Of a DNA stretch of 64,000 nt, positions 23,827-36,728 are shown piece by piece. Numbering within the stretch: the stretch's first letter is position 1; the number at the start of each line of letters is the position of its first letter. The stretch lies in contig BSBK01003560.1 of NCBI GenBank assembly GCA_027943335.1, forward strand, positions 1,057,001 through 1,121,000. Direction: 5' to 3'. The notes beneath the pieces were generated by a model, which worked only from the letters and a program-made list of their open reading frames with translations, was not told where the DNA came from and did not search any database. Source of the DNA: Chamaecyparis obtusa. Lineage: Eukaryota; Streptophyta; Pinopsida; Cupressales; Cupressaceae. The translations under genes were made by a program, and so were the position numbers.

Positions 23827-24395
23827 TTCCAGATTTAAGATCCTACTTGAATTCTTGTGTTGGAGGTTCCTGACTCTAAACTTTTCCCCCAAGCCTAGCT
23901 TTCCCCAATCTGTGTGTAGTCTCCTTAGACGTCCTTTCCTGGTCTTTGAAATCTCATGTTACCCATACTTAGGAGAAATTTCATAATAAATAAACCTCCT
24001 GGTAGTTCCAGAGGTTGAGGGTGTTGCTTCATGTAAAGCAATAGTCTTACCTACCTCATAAAATAAGAAAAATACTAATACAAATCATAAAATTAATTTT
24101 ACCCCATAGGTAACTACTTTCTACCTAACATCCCCAAACTAAACTAACTTACCTGTATACCAAAATATAAAATAATTAAATCCTCCTACTATAGTTTTAT
24201 AAATATTAAAAAGAAACATAACCACTACTTCTAATATTAATACCTTTTTTCCGAGTATGCTCCTCAAGGAAGTCACTAACCCAATGGAACTTGGCACCCC
24301 TCACAAATAGGAGGTCTCAAGTTCCACTCCCACCCCCTACTAACAAGAAAGAGAGAGAAAGTCTAAAAGGTAGGAGTAAGGTTAGGAGTAGGTAA

Positions 24396-24422
24396 TTATA
24401 TATATATATATATATATATATA
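24396..24422. repeat. (TA)n microsatellite, short
   Basis: About 12 TA units. Confidence 0.9.
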
Positions 24423-24599
24423 ACCCATAATTTACCTTTTTCTTCATTAGGCATTTATTTGATTTAACTAATTCCACTTTATACATACAACTTTTAATGA
24501 AAACAATCATAAGAACAACCATAATCATAATAATATTCTGAATGTATACAGGTATGCATATAAGTGTGCACCCATATATGGATGCTTGTATACATAATT

Positions 24600-24626
24600 A
24601 ACACACACACACACACACACACACAT
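24600..24626. repeat. (CA)n microsatellite, short
   Basis: About 13 CA units, then TAGAGAGA. Confidence 0.9.
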
Positions 24627-24892
24627 AGAGAGATTGTAATTCTACACCCTTCATGACCACTTTAAAGGAGATTGACATCAAAAGATACAAGAACCCATAT
24701 AAACATCCCGAAAGGCCAAAACCAGAGATGGGTCTACAATATCAAAATCTTTAGGGTTTTCCCATATGTGAACTCTGGTTCATATCCAAACAACACAACT
24801 AGTTCAAGGATTTAAGGCATACTCAGACCTGTGTAGCTAGGTGGAGTCGATGCCTGGTACCTACACACACCTGCATCGTCGAGAAATAGCAA

Positions 24893-24893
24893 T

Positions 24894-24950
<57 letters not shown>
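24893..24950. repeat. (CA)n(TA)n microsatellite
   Basis: About 23 CA units followed by a short TA run. Confidence 0.9.
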
Positions 24951-24951
<1 letters not shown>

Positions 24952-25265
24952 CATACAACTAATAATAAGAAATGAAAGAGGAGTGCAACATCATTTGTTG
25001 AATCTCCTATAGGAGTGACTACAACTACCTCCCCTCTTCTGCCACATGCACCAAGAAGGATACATATAGATCATACAACGAGTTAGCAGGGTTAGACCAA
25101 TAATCACCATCAAATATAATCATAAACTTCATCCACATGATAAATATATATCCATTAACTAAAAGGCATATCATATCTCATAAAGAAAGTACTAATCATA
25201 TGAAAATCCATAGTGTCAGATAGGAACATGGTAAATAGTATCTCTAGGGTAGGCACTACATCAAT

Positions 25266-27313
25266 GCCAATTTGTGAGCTAAAGAGTTCTTTGATGATCC
25301 TAACAATTTGATCCTAGTGGAAGATCTAATCCAAGCCAATAGTTCTAATATCTTCTTGAACCTTATTCAAAGGGGTATCACGCTCCCTGAAAATTTTGTT
25401 GAAACCTTTCTTGAGAACAATCTGATTCGAACTAACAAAGGAAAGGCTATTCCTATTATGCCTTCAACATCTATTAACATGAATCAACCTTCACATGATA
25501 TGCTTAAACAAATCTAACAGCTTCTAAGCGAACCCAACTCAAATGACAACAAAAATGTCAATGGAGTGAAATAATGACTTGAACGGAGGTCATGGACTTG
25601 AACATCCACTAGATTCATCAGGATGACATTCTGCTTCAATTTTATCAAAGCCTAATGGAGTCTCAAAGAATCAAAATTCTTCACATGCGAATAACACCAA
25701 CCACATTCTTGGTAGACATAACACGAATCCTCCACCTCTCGAAGGACATAACACATCATTTAGGGGAGGAACACATCAAGGCCATACAATCATCAACAAT
25801 AATCCTCTTGAGTTGGTGCAAAAAATCAATGAGCTTAAGAGCATGATTACCACCATGCAAAAAGGTGGGAAGAAGGAATTATCTTTTGTAGAGATATGTC
25901 CTTGTCCATTTGATAAATCAATTAGTGTTCAACCATTCCCCATCAATTTTGAGATTCCTAAATTTGATAAATACAAGGGAGAATCATGTCATGTACAACA
26001 TGTCAAGGAATTTTATGTAGCAGCTTAAGAAGTTGCCCACAATGACAATTTCCTTCAAATACTCTTCACTAGGAGTCTTGGTGGACCTACGCTTGAGTGG
26101 CTATTGAATCTCGCTCCTGGTTCTATATCATTTTTTAATGATCTTGATGAGAAATTTTTTGCACAATACTCTTACAACAATGAACACTAAGCATCACTTA
26201 GTGACTTATGCAACACAAAGAAAAGAAACAGGGAAAACGTTTCTACCTTTCCTCAAAGATGACGACATCTTGCAAATCGTATGCCTTGGAAAATTCCAAA
26301 TTCACACCTCATTGATATCTTCACTAAGAATATAGTTATAGAAATGTCATTCCAAATAAAAATGGCTGCCCTAGACTCATTTGAGGCACCCATTAAAAAG
26401 GGAAAATTTATTGAAGATGGACTTTTGATGAAAGGGGCCATTAAACATTATCCCTCTAATTCATCTAATAGCACCAACAATAAACCCAATTTTTGGTCTA
26501 AGAATAAGGGTGTTGTTAATGACGGAGTGACGGATGCTGAGCATGTCCAAAATGTTGAACCATCCAACAAAAAAAATCAAGGCAATTGTAATGATCAAAA
26601 CAATCCATATCATAACAATAGCCAGAATAATCAAGGTAATCAAACCAATCAAAATCAAGGATTTGGTTATCATGGTTCCCTATTCTTGTGTTAAAATGGA
26701 GAAAACAATAACAACAACAATAGACCACAACAATGAAGGCAATTCACACAGCTAGCACTCCCTTGATGTCATTTTTTGACATTTAGTCGACCATGGAATG
26801 ATGGTCTATCTTAACACAAGGTATTTTGATGATAATCAACCAAAACCAAACTAGTATAAGGATAATGAATACTATGATTATCATTGCATCAAAGGGCATG
26901 AAATCAAGAAATGCATGAAATTTTTCCATTTTGTTCAAGATTTGATTGACAATGCAAAAATTGAGGTAGAAGGTCAAAATGCCTCTACCTCCAATGCCCA
27001 ATCAAAAATGTATTCTAAGCCTTTTCCAGAGCACAATCAAAACAATGTATCATCATCCAATGGCTTTTCCTATGATTACACTATAAACAAGATCTCGGGA
27101 GATGAACGCACTTGCGGTAGCATAGAGGAAAATGATGTTTGCGGTTTTCAATCACTATATGGCCACATTGAACAATTTGAAGCTCATGTAAACATCCTAA
27201 CTCTAAAGTGTGCCGATTGCAATGTCACCACTCATCGTCCTCGAGTCATTATACAAGCCTCTTTAAATCCACTTGCTAAAAATCCACCTGTTGCACCATC
27301 AACATCAACATGA
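25266..27313 (+). pseudogene. Tat-type gypsy gag (broken)
   Basis: Encodes the particle-forming Gag. The Retrotrans_gag core lies at about 25930-26400: FEIPKFDKYKGES, LGGPTLEWLLNLAPGS and FNDLDEKFFAQYS correspond to the family's conserved helices. Later comes an Asn/Gln-rich stretch (26450-26690), then a knuckle-like YYDYHCIKGHEIKKC (about 26868-26912). In the knuckle the first Cys of the usual C-x2-H-x4-H-x4-C looks replaced by Tyr. The following FVQDLIDNAKIEVEG is typical of these elements. At least four stops and one frameshift interrupt it. It lies directly upstream of the protease region in the same element. The family call is secure; individual mutations are as read. Confidence 0.8.
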
Positions 27314-27329
27314 CCTACGTTGCATTATG

Positions 27330-27979
27330 ACCTTCTTTCCCAGTTAAAGAATACCTCTGCATAGATATTTGTCCTTGAGATTCTCCATACATCCCCTATT
27401 CACAAAGAGGTCCTTGTAAATGCCCTGACTAAGTGTGTCCCCGAAAATATCAATGCATCCCAGTTCCAAGCAATGATTGAAAACTTAGTTGCCCAACAAC
27501 ATCTAGTGTTTACTAACAAAGATTTTCATGATCATGATCCTCACTGGAATAAACCTCTACATATCCAAGTCACCATCCATAACACCCAAATCAAAAGAGT
27601 CCTCATAGACAATGGATTCGGTCTGAATTTGTGTACTTTAAGTATGATCCATAACATAGGTCTTTTTGAGGACCTTATTGATGTAAATAAAAGAATTATA
27701 ATAAACTCATATGATGATAGAGAAAGTGTCAGTAAAGGTCTCATTGCACTCCCCATACAAGTGGTCTCAGCTCTCATTGAAATAGTTTTTCAGGTGCTCA
27801 ATCTAGATCAACCCTATAATATCCTTTTGGGTAGACCATGGATACACGCTATCTCAGGTGTCCCATTCATGTTTCATCAATGTTTAAAGTTCCCACACCA
27901 TGGGGCCGAAATAACAATCCCTGGAGACCATGAAATTTTCCAGTATTACAAAAGGTTGGAAGTTAAGCAATCAAATTGA
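27330..27979 (+). pseudogene. gypsy aspartic protease region
   Basis: The retropepsin-like fold is recognised by VLIDNGFGLNLCT (active-site loop; the family usually has D-[TSG]-G-S, here D-N-G-F) and by ILLGRPWIHAISGVP, the second conserved strand. It would cut the polyprotein. The main frame 27473-27979 is open, but the upstream joint to gag carries stops. The altered residue after the catalytic Asp suggests lost activity; that is inference. Confidence 0.75.
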
Positions 27980-28057
27980 TGTCAACTAAATGAGTATGTC
28001 TGTCCTATTGAACAAGAGACTCCCGTTCGGACCACTTCTTTTGAAAATAAAGAAAAG

Positions 28058-28735
28058 ATGTCTAACGAGTCTAAAGGAAAGGAAAAAGTTGAGTCTGAAA
28101 AGAAGTTTCAGTTCACAAATCAAGGTATGGGGGAGTATAAATTTTCAAATGCTATGTGTATTGGTAATCTCCCCCTCTCCCCCAAATCCTATGGTAAAAT
28201 TTCACAACTCTTCGCTAAGGGAGATAAGGAAACCATGAAATGCAAGAAGACTATGTTTGAACATTGGGGATCTCTTTCAGACGAACACATGGAGCATAAT
28301 GTTCTATCCTGGCTATTTTATGAGGAGGAAGACAAACTTCTAAACATCCCTAAGGGGAAATATGTTAGGCCCACTCCCATTGTTGAAAGCATGGGATATC
28401 ATGGTATTGGCCTTAAAGAAAAAGAACCTGGAAGGAAAATTGTCATCAAAGCAATTGGGTATCCTCGTGGAAAAGGATTGGGTTCCATAGAGACTAAGAA
28501 AATTTTTGCCAAGGACTATTATGTGATTGAATCTAATTCAAACACCGAGGAAGATCTCTTTGAAATCCATTTCGAATATATTAAAGATGATTTTGACACC
28601 CATATCCTCCATCTCACCCAATCGGACCTTTCCTTGCCTGATCTTCCCCTTACTAACCCGAGGCTAATTGATTATGACCAACAAGATTCACCACTTGCCT
28701 TAGACATATGCGATTTGAATGGGGCATTTCTATAA
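28058..28735 (+). pseudogene. protease-RT linker with G-patch-like motif
   Basis: The frame of 225 codons is Lys/Glu-rich at its start. ESMGYHGIGLKEKEPGR and IKAIGYPRGKGLGS are Gly-spaced G-patch-like segments at about residues 110-155. Its acidic second half has no family I know. The frame ends before the RT; the following 28740-29160 continues in similar composition with stops (repeated TCTAGTGAAAACCTTTCTGA-type words). A G-patch next to protease is known in some retroelements; the function here is unknown. Confidence 0.6.
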
Positions 28736-29165
28736 ATTTTTGAACTAAGAAATCTCTAATAAAATGAGCATCATATCCACTACAACGAAGCCTACTTCAG
28801 TAGCCAACTCAACTCCCTTAGTCACAAAAGTGAAGAAGTTAAAAATCTAAAAAATGATAAAACATCCTCGGGTGAAAACCTTTATGAGGCACCTTTGGAT
28901 GAAGAAAAAGATAAAATAAAGGACGTGTCCTCTAGTGAAAACCTTTCTGAGGCACCAGAGGAGGCATAAGTTGACTTTCCTTTTATGTCATTTCCACTGA
29001 AAAAATCTTCTATTCTCATAGAAGACACTATAGCAGTCAATCTTGGTATTGAAGAAGATCCAAAGATCACATACATTTAAACTTCCCTCAATGAGAAAGA
29101 AAAGGAATCCATGACTACAATTTTAAAGAAGGCGTAAATCAACTTTTTCATGGACTTACATAGAT

Positions 29166-29960
29166 ATGTCTGGATTAGATACTGATCTAGTTGTACATCA
29201 TCTTGCCGCAGATCCAAAAATCAAACCTATAAAGTATAAATTGCGCAAGATGCATCCACAAGTGGCACTCTTAGTCAAAGTTGAACTACAAAAGATGTTC
29301 AAAGAAGAATTCATTAGATCCATAGATTATCTTGAGTGGGTCTCCAACATTGTACCAATAGGTCAACCCTCTGGGGGCATCCGCATCTATACTGACTTTA
29401 GAGACCTTAATCTCGCCTATCCTAAGGATGGTTTTCCACTTCCTAATATTGAAATCATAGTGGATTTGACTGTTGGGCATGAGATGTTGTCCCTCATGGA
29501 TGGTTTTTTGGGATATAATCAGATTTGCATAGCAGTGGAGGTTCAACACAAAACTGTATTCACCACACCTTGGGGTATGTTATGTTATTAGGTCATGCCC
29601 TTCGGTCTCAAAAATGCAAGCATCACTTATTAGAGAGTCGTGTCCACTATCTTCCATGACCTCCTTCATGTGATTATGGAAGACTATGTGGATGATATCT
29701 TAGGCAAGTCCAATATACAATAATCACACATCGCTATCCTTACCACAATCTTTGACAGATTGGAGAAGTGCAAGGTTTGATTAAATCCAAAGAAATGTGT
29801 CTTTGGTGTGGAGTCAGGCAAGTTGTTAGGCTACATTGTCTCCTGCAAAGGAATCGAAGTTGACCCAAAGAAGGTGAAATCTATCTTGGAGATTCCACCT
29901 CCTAAGACTCTGAAATAATTATGGATCTTACAAGGGAGACTTTAGTCCATTCGAATATTT
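29166..29960 (+). pseudogene. gypsy reverse transcriptase (broken)
   Basis: RT motifs in order: WVSNIVPI, IRIYTDFRDLNLAYPKD, FPLPNIE, LSLMDGFLGYNQI, VFTTPWG, MPFGLKNA, the catalytic YVDD (29685-29696), LNPKKCVFGV and LGYIVS. Copies the element RNA to DNA. Six or more stops: several stand exactly where the family has Gln or Arg (before VMPFGL, after ITY, before LNPKK, before SIRIF), each one C-to-T step from CAG, CAA or CGA. The polymerase aspartates are intact but the protein cannot be made. Confidence 0.9.
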
Positions 29961-30330
29961 GTGTCACAATTGGTAGACAAAATGCATCATTTATCCCACC
30001 CGCTAAGAAAAGATATCAAATTCATTTGGGATTGCTTATGTCAAAAGGCCTTTGAACAACTCAAGGAATATCTAGCTAACGCACCAATGTTGGTCTCGCA
30101 TGTTCCAGGTTGGCCTTTGATCCTCTACATTTCAGAAACTACAGTAGCACTAGGTTCTCTTCTAGCACAGCTAGATGACAATGAAAAGGAGTGTGTCATC
30201 TACTACCTCAGTAGAACTTTAGTGGGTTATGATCTCAACTATACAGCTAATGAGAGAGCTTGGCTTGATATAATTGTTTTCAAGTAGAAGCTACATCATT
30301 ACATGCTCAATCATAAGGTGTAGTTAATAG
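29961..30330 (+). pseudogene. gypsy RNase H, first domain
   Basis: Connection and RNase H: FIWDCLCQKAFEQLKEYL, PLILYISETTVALGSLLAQ, CVIYYLSRTL and ERAWLDIIVFK, then a stop where Gln is usual. The wording is that of Tat elements, in which this domain is thought degenerate. A frameshift near 30430 (A-run) follows. Confidence 0.8.
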
Positions 30331-30544
30331 AAAATATTAACCCACTCAAGTATTTGTTATTTAAAGCTTGTCTAATAGGCCACACGACATAATATGTCAT
30401 GATACTTAGTGAATTTGATAGTGTACACAAAAAAAGGAAATAAAAGGGAAAGCAATCGCATATCAACTTGCAGAAGCTCCCATTCCAGTAGATCATCCTA
30501 TTATCACTGATTTTCTAAATGAAACCATCATGACTGTCACTCCT

Positions 30545-30960
30545 AACATTTAGTGGAAGCTCTACTTTGATGGATCTTTCACCCAGAAAGGATCAGGAGA
30601 AGGTATTATGTTTGTTACACCACAAGGGGATTTGATCCCTAAATCATAAAAATTGGCATTTGCATGTACCAATAACATAATAGAATACGAAGCCTTGGTC
30701 ACAGGACTTCGCAAAACTATCAGGTGGAAGATCACAAGTTTTCTTGTTTTTGGTGACTCCCAATTGGTTATCAAGCAAGTAACTGGTGAATTTCACACAA
30801 AGGATGATAAGTTTCTCCCTTACCATTGCATGGTCGAAGATCTCACACAACATTTTACAAGCATCATTTTCCATCAAATCCCTAGAGCAATCAATAAAAT
30901 AGTCAATGCTATGGCTACCATTGCTTCCTTAATATATATGCCTGAGATGAGTACACGATG
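30545..30960 (+). pseudogene. second, Tat-type (archaeal-like) RNase H
   Basis: WKLYFDGSFTQKGSGEG (first Asp), CTNNIIEYEALVTGL (Glu) and VFGDSQLVIKQV (second Asp) mark the extra RNase H that defines the Tat group of Ty3/gypsy. The last catalytic position, normally within A-D-A-L-A, reads VNAMA, an Asp-to-Asn change. One stop lies near 30645. Having two RNase H domains is the main reason for the Tat assignment. Confidence 0.82.
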
Positions 30961-31199
30961 TGAAATTCTTGTTGAGAATATTATGGTCCCTGTCTATGAA
31001 AAGTTGGATTCTGAGATGATGTGTGAAATTGTTGGTCCTGAATCACCATGGTATCAAGAAATCATTTCCTACCTTCATGATAAGACCATTACCCTCACCC
31101 TTACGCCTAACCAACATAAAACCTTCATCTATTGTACATATCATTACACAATCTTTGGCGATACCATATTTAAAAAACACTTTGATGGAACTCTTCTTC

Positions 31200-32303
31200 A
31201 ATGTCTGAATCCAGAGGAAGCACAAGTAACCTTGGAAGAGGTCCAACAAGGAATCTGTGGAGCCCATTCCAGTGGCCTTACCTTAGCAAAGAAGTTTCTA
31301 TGCATTGAATACTATTGGTCGACAATAGAGTAGGATGCTTATCACTATGTAAAGAAATGTGTTTCTTGTCAATAGCATGATGATTTGATGGATGCTCCTG
31401 CTCAATCCCTCCAACCCACCATCACACCTTGGCCTTTCTCTCGCAGGGGCTTTGACCTTGTGGGCCAGATATTCCCTAATTCTGCTAGTGGTCACAAGTA
31501 TATCTTACTTGTCACTGAGTACTTTACCAAATGGGTTGAAGCAATCCCCCTCACCTACACTACTGGTAAACATATTTCTAAGTTTATCCAGAACTGTATC
31601 ATTTGTCATTATGACATCCCAAAAGATCTCCAAAATGATAATGGAACACCCTTCAAGAATAAGGATGTTGCTGACCGTAGTAAGTAATTCGGCATCACCC
31701 AACATTTCTCTTCTAAGTACTTCTCGTGGGGCAATGGTCAGGTTAAGGTTACAAATAAAACCATATTGAAAATACTCAAGAAGACTATCGATGACGTTGG
31801 CCATGATTGGTACCTGCAACTCAATCCTACCCTTTGGGCCTACCACACCTCCATCTATACTCCCATTGGAACCAATCCATTTGCCCTTGTCTACGGTTTT
31901 GTGGTTGTCCTTCCCATTAAAATTGAGTTCCCTTCCCTCAAGATTTCTCTCAAGAACCTAATGTCTGAAGAAGAATACAGAGTTGCCCTCTTGCAAGAGC
32001 TGCAACTCTTCAATGAGAGATGTCTCAATGCCCTCAACCACCTCTACGTGTATCAAAATTATTTGCACTTACAATTCAACAAGAATATCAAACCTCATGA
32101 GTTTGACGTTGGTGATTTGGTCCTAAAGAAAAACATGAATAAATCTCTAGAGCCGAAAAAAAGGAAAGTTTGAAGCCAATTGGTTGGGTCCATTTGTTGT
32201 TATTACCAAGTTTGGTTCTAGGGCATATCAGATTGCAACACCTGAGGGAGATCCACTCCCTGATCCTATAAATATTCTGTATTTGAAGAGCTTCTATGCA
32301 TAG
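31200..32303 (+). pseudogene. gypsy integrase (broken, catalytic Glu changed)
   Basis: Zinc-binding end: GICGAHSSG and KKCVSCQ, with the first His of the HHCC set apparently Gln. Core: RRGFDLVGQIFP (Asp), TEYFTKWVEAIPL, LQNDNGTPF (Asp), then GQVKVTNKT, where the family has GQAEATNKT. The catalytic Glu is therefore Lys (31745-31747). The C-terminal part GPFVVITKFGSRAYQI ends at TAG 32301-32303 after a frameshift near 32165. Stops after IE, after CVSCQ and before FGIT. Integration activity is lost. Confidence 0.85.
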
Positions 32304-33138
32304 TCAGCATTCAATTCCTGTATAGTGTTTATTCAACAAAAAATCCTAAAAAATAGAAAAAGTCCTGAAGAAGGCCTAAAAATAAATAAAAAAGTCATGA
32401 GAAAAAGCCTAAAAATTAGAAAAGTAGAAAAAATCCTAAAAATCAGAAAATGTTCCTAAAAAAATTACCGTCTTGTTGAAAACTTGGTAAACATGCACCT
32501 TACAAAAAAAGGGAGAGATAAATTCATCCACTATTGAAAACTTGGCAAACAAGCACTCTAGACAACTATCATGGTGAAAACTTGTTTCAGGCACTATGGT
32601 AGAAGATTTGGGTCTATTTTCTTCTCCTACCCATTGTATATATCCATCCTCATCCTCATCCTAGTCCTAGTCCAGTTTTCAATCCTTGTTCACTGCATCA
32701 CAATAAAGGTCCAAGCAAGATTCCCATCAAACTGAGCTTAACCCCATCACACTGAGCTTTTCCTAGATACAGTGACCACAAAAGTTCTTATCAAAATCAA
32801 CATTGAGATCTAATCTATGAGTTATTATTTCTTTCACATCTATTACTAGCGAATATCCATCTTGATCAGTCAATCAATCTTTGCCCTGCTAGATGCATCC
32901 TTCCTTAGTCGGCTCAAATCAAACCCATCAATCCTATCTCATTCATGGCAAGAACTATGGACCAAATGATTACTTGGTCAGGAGGCATTCTTTGTTGATT
33001 TTATCATTTTGTGTTAGTGGATCCTACTTATGGTTGTCTCGATCTTTCATATTTTGGTATATTGTGAATGGTGAAATGGGATGCATGTGTTGTTTACGGT
33101 ATGATTTGTTTTTTGATACTTTAAGAGAATTTTTGTTA
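32304..33138 (+). other. gypsy 3' spacer, first part
   Basis: Non-coding. A run of AAAATCCTAAAAA-like words (32335-32460), then GAAAACTTGGTAAACA-type repeats (32478-32590), then plain sequence up to the solo LTR. Confidence 0.5.
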
Positions 33139-33143
33139 GTAAG

Positions 33144-35397
33144 TGTTGTGAGGTTTCACATCATCGCCCCAAAAATTTTGGGGACCCCCATTTTTTCGAA
33201 CTAGCCTGGGCATTGTTTTCTCTAGATCTCGATATCCCGATGCCTTAGCCATTTTTTTTTGGACTTAGAGGAATGATTGTTTTGAAAGTTTTTAGAATTG
33301 AAGTGCTTGGCTTGTGATTTTCGATTTATTCATGTTTTGGTCTCCTGACTCTTTTATTGCGAAATTTTGGATGATTGAAACAAGGATTACATAAATGGAT
33401 TAAATTGCCAAATGTTTTGATTTGCCGAATGGAAATATAAAATGAAATTAAAGTTGTCTCCGTCCATAATTTTAGAAATTTGGCCTTTTATTTAAAATCT
33501 AGCTTTGGGTATTAAATTCGAGAATTTGAGTTTAAACTTTGAAAATCTTGCTTTAAAAAATTAAAATTTGGGCTAATGAAACTAATGTTTGCTTTGAAAT
33601 TCGAAGTCTAGGCCAATGAAATAAATTTTGAGCAATTAAAAATAAAATCTGGCATCTTATTTTCAAAATTTGCATTAAACAAAAATCTGGGCATTAAAAT
33701 GAAAAAATTGGGCTATAAATTGTAAAATCTGGGCGCTAATATTAAGGAATGGAGCTTTAAAGTGGATATTGGGGCATCATAAATCATAAATTAGGCAATA
33801 ATATGAAAATCTGAGATAATAAAATTAAAATTTTCTTTGAAATCTTAAAGGTTGGCCTTTAAAAATGTGAAATTTGGGCGCTTGGAATACAAAAATTTGC
33901 TTTGAAATTATAAAATAGGGCGCCTAAGCATGAAATTTAGCCCCTTAACATATGGTGCCCGGCATTAAAATCAGATTAGGACCCTTCTTATAGGTGGTGT
34001 GCCCTTTTCCCCGAGGCAATTTGGAAATTCTATGTTTGGTTGTTAAAGGTGCAATGCATTTTAATTGTTTTGGGCAAGGTTGGCCCCTTTATTTATTGGT
34101 TTGATTAAATTTTTTATTTATTTTTAAGTGCAAGTTGGCCCTATTATTAGGGCCCCAAGTAGGGTATATGAAGGGTGCCACTCCATTCCGTCTCCTCACA
34201 CCATTCACTCACCCATCAAGCAGTGAAGGCAGTGAGCTTCCAAAGAGGGTTTAGGCAGCGAAATGGAGGAGTAGAGGCCAACGACTGTATCTAGATGGCA
34301 TAGGAGGCCTGTTATTTGGAAGAAGTCAACAACATGTTAACCAAATTCATTGCTTATGCTAAGAAGATGAAAGAAAAGGGTAGAATTGAATTAGAAGATC
34401 ATTTAATGTAAGCCCAAGTGGCAAAATCTCCTTTCTTCTTGGGTAGGGTAGGTGTCTGATTCTGATTGGCTACCATTTTGGTGCCTTCTCATTGGTTACC
34501 ACTTTTCCTTTTTTTTCATTGGTCCATTGATGAGGTGGCATCTTCTCATTGGCCGATGGGGTGGTAACCCTAATTAGGGTTTCTAGGATTTAATTTGGAT
34601 CATTGATTTTGCCTCTTAATCTTGGCCACTCGTTCTAATTTTGAGCCTCTATATAAGGCCATTTGTTCTCATTTGTAAAAGGGAGTTATGTTGGAGAATT
34701 GTTGCCAAAATACTATCAAAATTGTTCTCTATTCATTGTTGTGATTTGCATGGTGGATATACATGATCATTTTGGTGTATTGCATGTTTCTTCTCATCTC
34801 TCAAATTAAAGTAGGATTTCATTTCATGTTGTTAGAATAGAAGTAGATGGCTAGTTGTATGGTGATATTGGTAAATGTTTGGTAGGGATCTATAAACTAG
34901 GCCACTAGCATCTTAGCGGCTTGTTAAGGAGCCTTGTGTGGTAATCTAGTCTCATTCCCCTTGAATCATTGCACCTATGGAGGTAGTGCTGCAGGCAAGC
35001 TTTCATTTGGTTGGATCCCCATCCATTTGCTAATTTCTTCATTCATAGGAGTAGTAGTAAAGAAGCAAGAAGTAGTTTCGTAGTTGAAGTTTGAAGAGCA
35101 AAGTTGGAAGTGATATAAAAAGAAGAAAGTCATTGAGTATACATTGCAAAGCTAGATCCCATCATCATCATAACGAGAATTTGACATCCTTGAACGAACA
35201 ACGTAAGCCCACTGACGTGATTAACCAGCAGATCACATTTATATAACTAAGTTAGTATCCATAGGTGTAAGGAACCTTGGAGTTTTCTCATGTTCTTCAT
35301 GAGCAATTACTTTTCAAGAGAGGGTTGAGTGTTTGGTATGCTATATCAAGTATTCAATTGCTATATGTTATGTAGTGGTACAAAACTGACATCAACA
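33144..35397 (+). repeat. solo LTR, 2254 bp, target duplication GTAAG
   Basis: Starts TGTTG and ends CAACA (perfect 5-bp inverted ends), flanked by GTAAG at 33139-33143 and 35398-35402. A TATA box TATATAAG lies at 34650-34657. 33360-33960 is a degenerate array of words such as AAATTTGGGC and AAATCTGGGC. No internal domain is left, as after recombination between two LTRs of one element. Confidence 0.88.
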
Positions 35398-35402
35398 GTA
35401 AG

Positions 35403-36683
35403 TTATGATTATGTGTATCTTATTGGGGCAATGGGTTAGCACACTTACATCCCTTAAATAGACTTGGGTGTGCCCAAGCCTCTCCAATAGGTATATGGAA
35501 TTTATTTCATCATGACTATGAAATCTACATCTATGTTCCTAAAGCTATCTAGTACGTCTGAGAGTGTAGTCCACGCAAAGGAACAATGTCATTTATGCTT
35601 TTATAACACATGATGCATACCTCCTATTGCAACATCAAACTAGGGTGTGCTCTCCAACATAAATACAAGTGATCCCACTAAACCATGTAGTCAAGTTGCA
35701 TGGTAGTTTAGTTGCATATTAGATAAAAATTTTTTTGCATTTTTTGTTTGAGACAAGGCTCTTATTTTCACCTTTCCCTCCCCCCTTTTTTCGTCCAAAT
35801 CAAACCTCCCATCTTCCTCCTTGACTTCGTCCCTACCACTTTGTCCCTAGACAAATCCCCCTTGACGAATGGGTCACTTCTCACCCTCATCCTTTCAGTA
35901 GGTGGAGACGCATGTCTGGTGACGGGAGGCTCTAACCCTCTGCCCCGAGCAGAGACGTATGTTCGTTGACAGGCGGCTTCGCCCTAGGATGGGCCACTTC
36001 ACCTATTTATGGGTGGCTTCGTTGCAGTTTGTCATGGGTAGAGACAACCGTCTATGGACAGGAAACTCCACCTCTCTTAGCCAAGCCGAGATGGTCGTCT
36101 ATAGATGAGCAACTCCGCCACCCTTGGACACCTCCCTTAGATAAGTGGAAACATTCGTTCATAGTTTCCTGTTAGGGAACAAACATTTGTGCCACATCCC
36201 CCCTCTCACATTTCTCTTGTCGTCTAATCCTTGAATCGCATTCACAAACCCATAAAAACTATGCAATAATAAAACAACAAACAAAAACAAAGATGGGTTT
36301 TGTGAACTCACCGGATCCCCCTATCTACTGCCTGTCGGTAGACTTGCACCCTCTCGCCCATCTGTTGTCCACCTCGTCGTCTTTTTATTTTCTTCTCCTT
36401 TCCTCTCCTCTCCACTCTTTCCTTGTGGCAAAAATGAATCATTTTACCCTCCTTTTGCCCTTAATAAGGGACCCTCATTAACTTTTTTTAAAAAAAGGGT
36501 TCTTTTTTGCTTCCTTTTTTTTCAAACAAGTCATGAAAAGTCTTTTCCCCTCTCTTTTTTCATGAAAATTGGTTAAAAGTTTTATTTTGACCTATTTTCC
36601 TGAAGGGGCACCTTCTCCTACTGCCTTTTCCTCTGTGCACCTTTTAGGTCCCATTTTTTCTCTAGGGCATCTATGTTTTCTTT
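35403..36683 (+). other. gypsy 3' spacer, second part
   Basis: Continues the spacer interrupted at 33138. 35880-36160 has repeated themes (GGAGACGCATGT, AGAGACGTATGT, GGCGGCTTCG, AGAGACAACCGTCTATGG). Small frames (35748-35969, 35966-36175) overlap them and have no family resemblance. Confidence 0.5.
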
Positions 36684-36728
36684 TCTTTGATGCAATATCA
36701 TTTGACACTGCATCAAAGAGGGGCAAAA
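36684..36728 (+). promoter_or_regulatory. stem-loop and polypurine tract before the 3' LTR
   Basis: TCTTTGATGCA (36684-36694) pairs with TGCATCAAAGA (36709-36719) around a 14-base loop. GGGGCAAAA then leads into the LTR. The tract is the expected plus-strand primer. The minus-strand element has the same arrangement. Confidence 0.65.
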
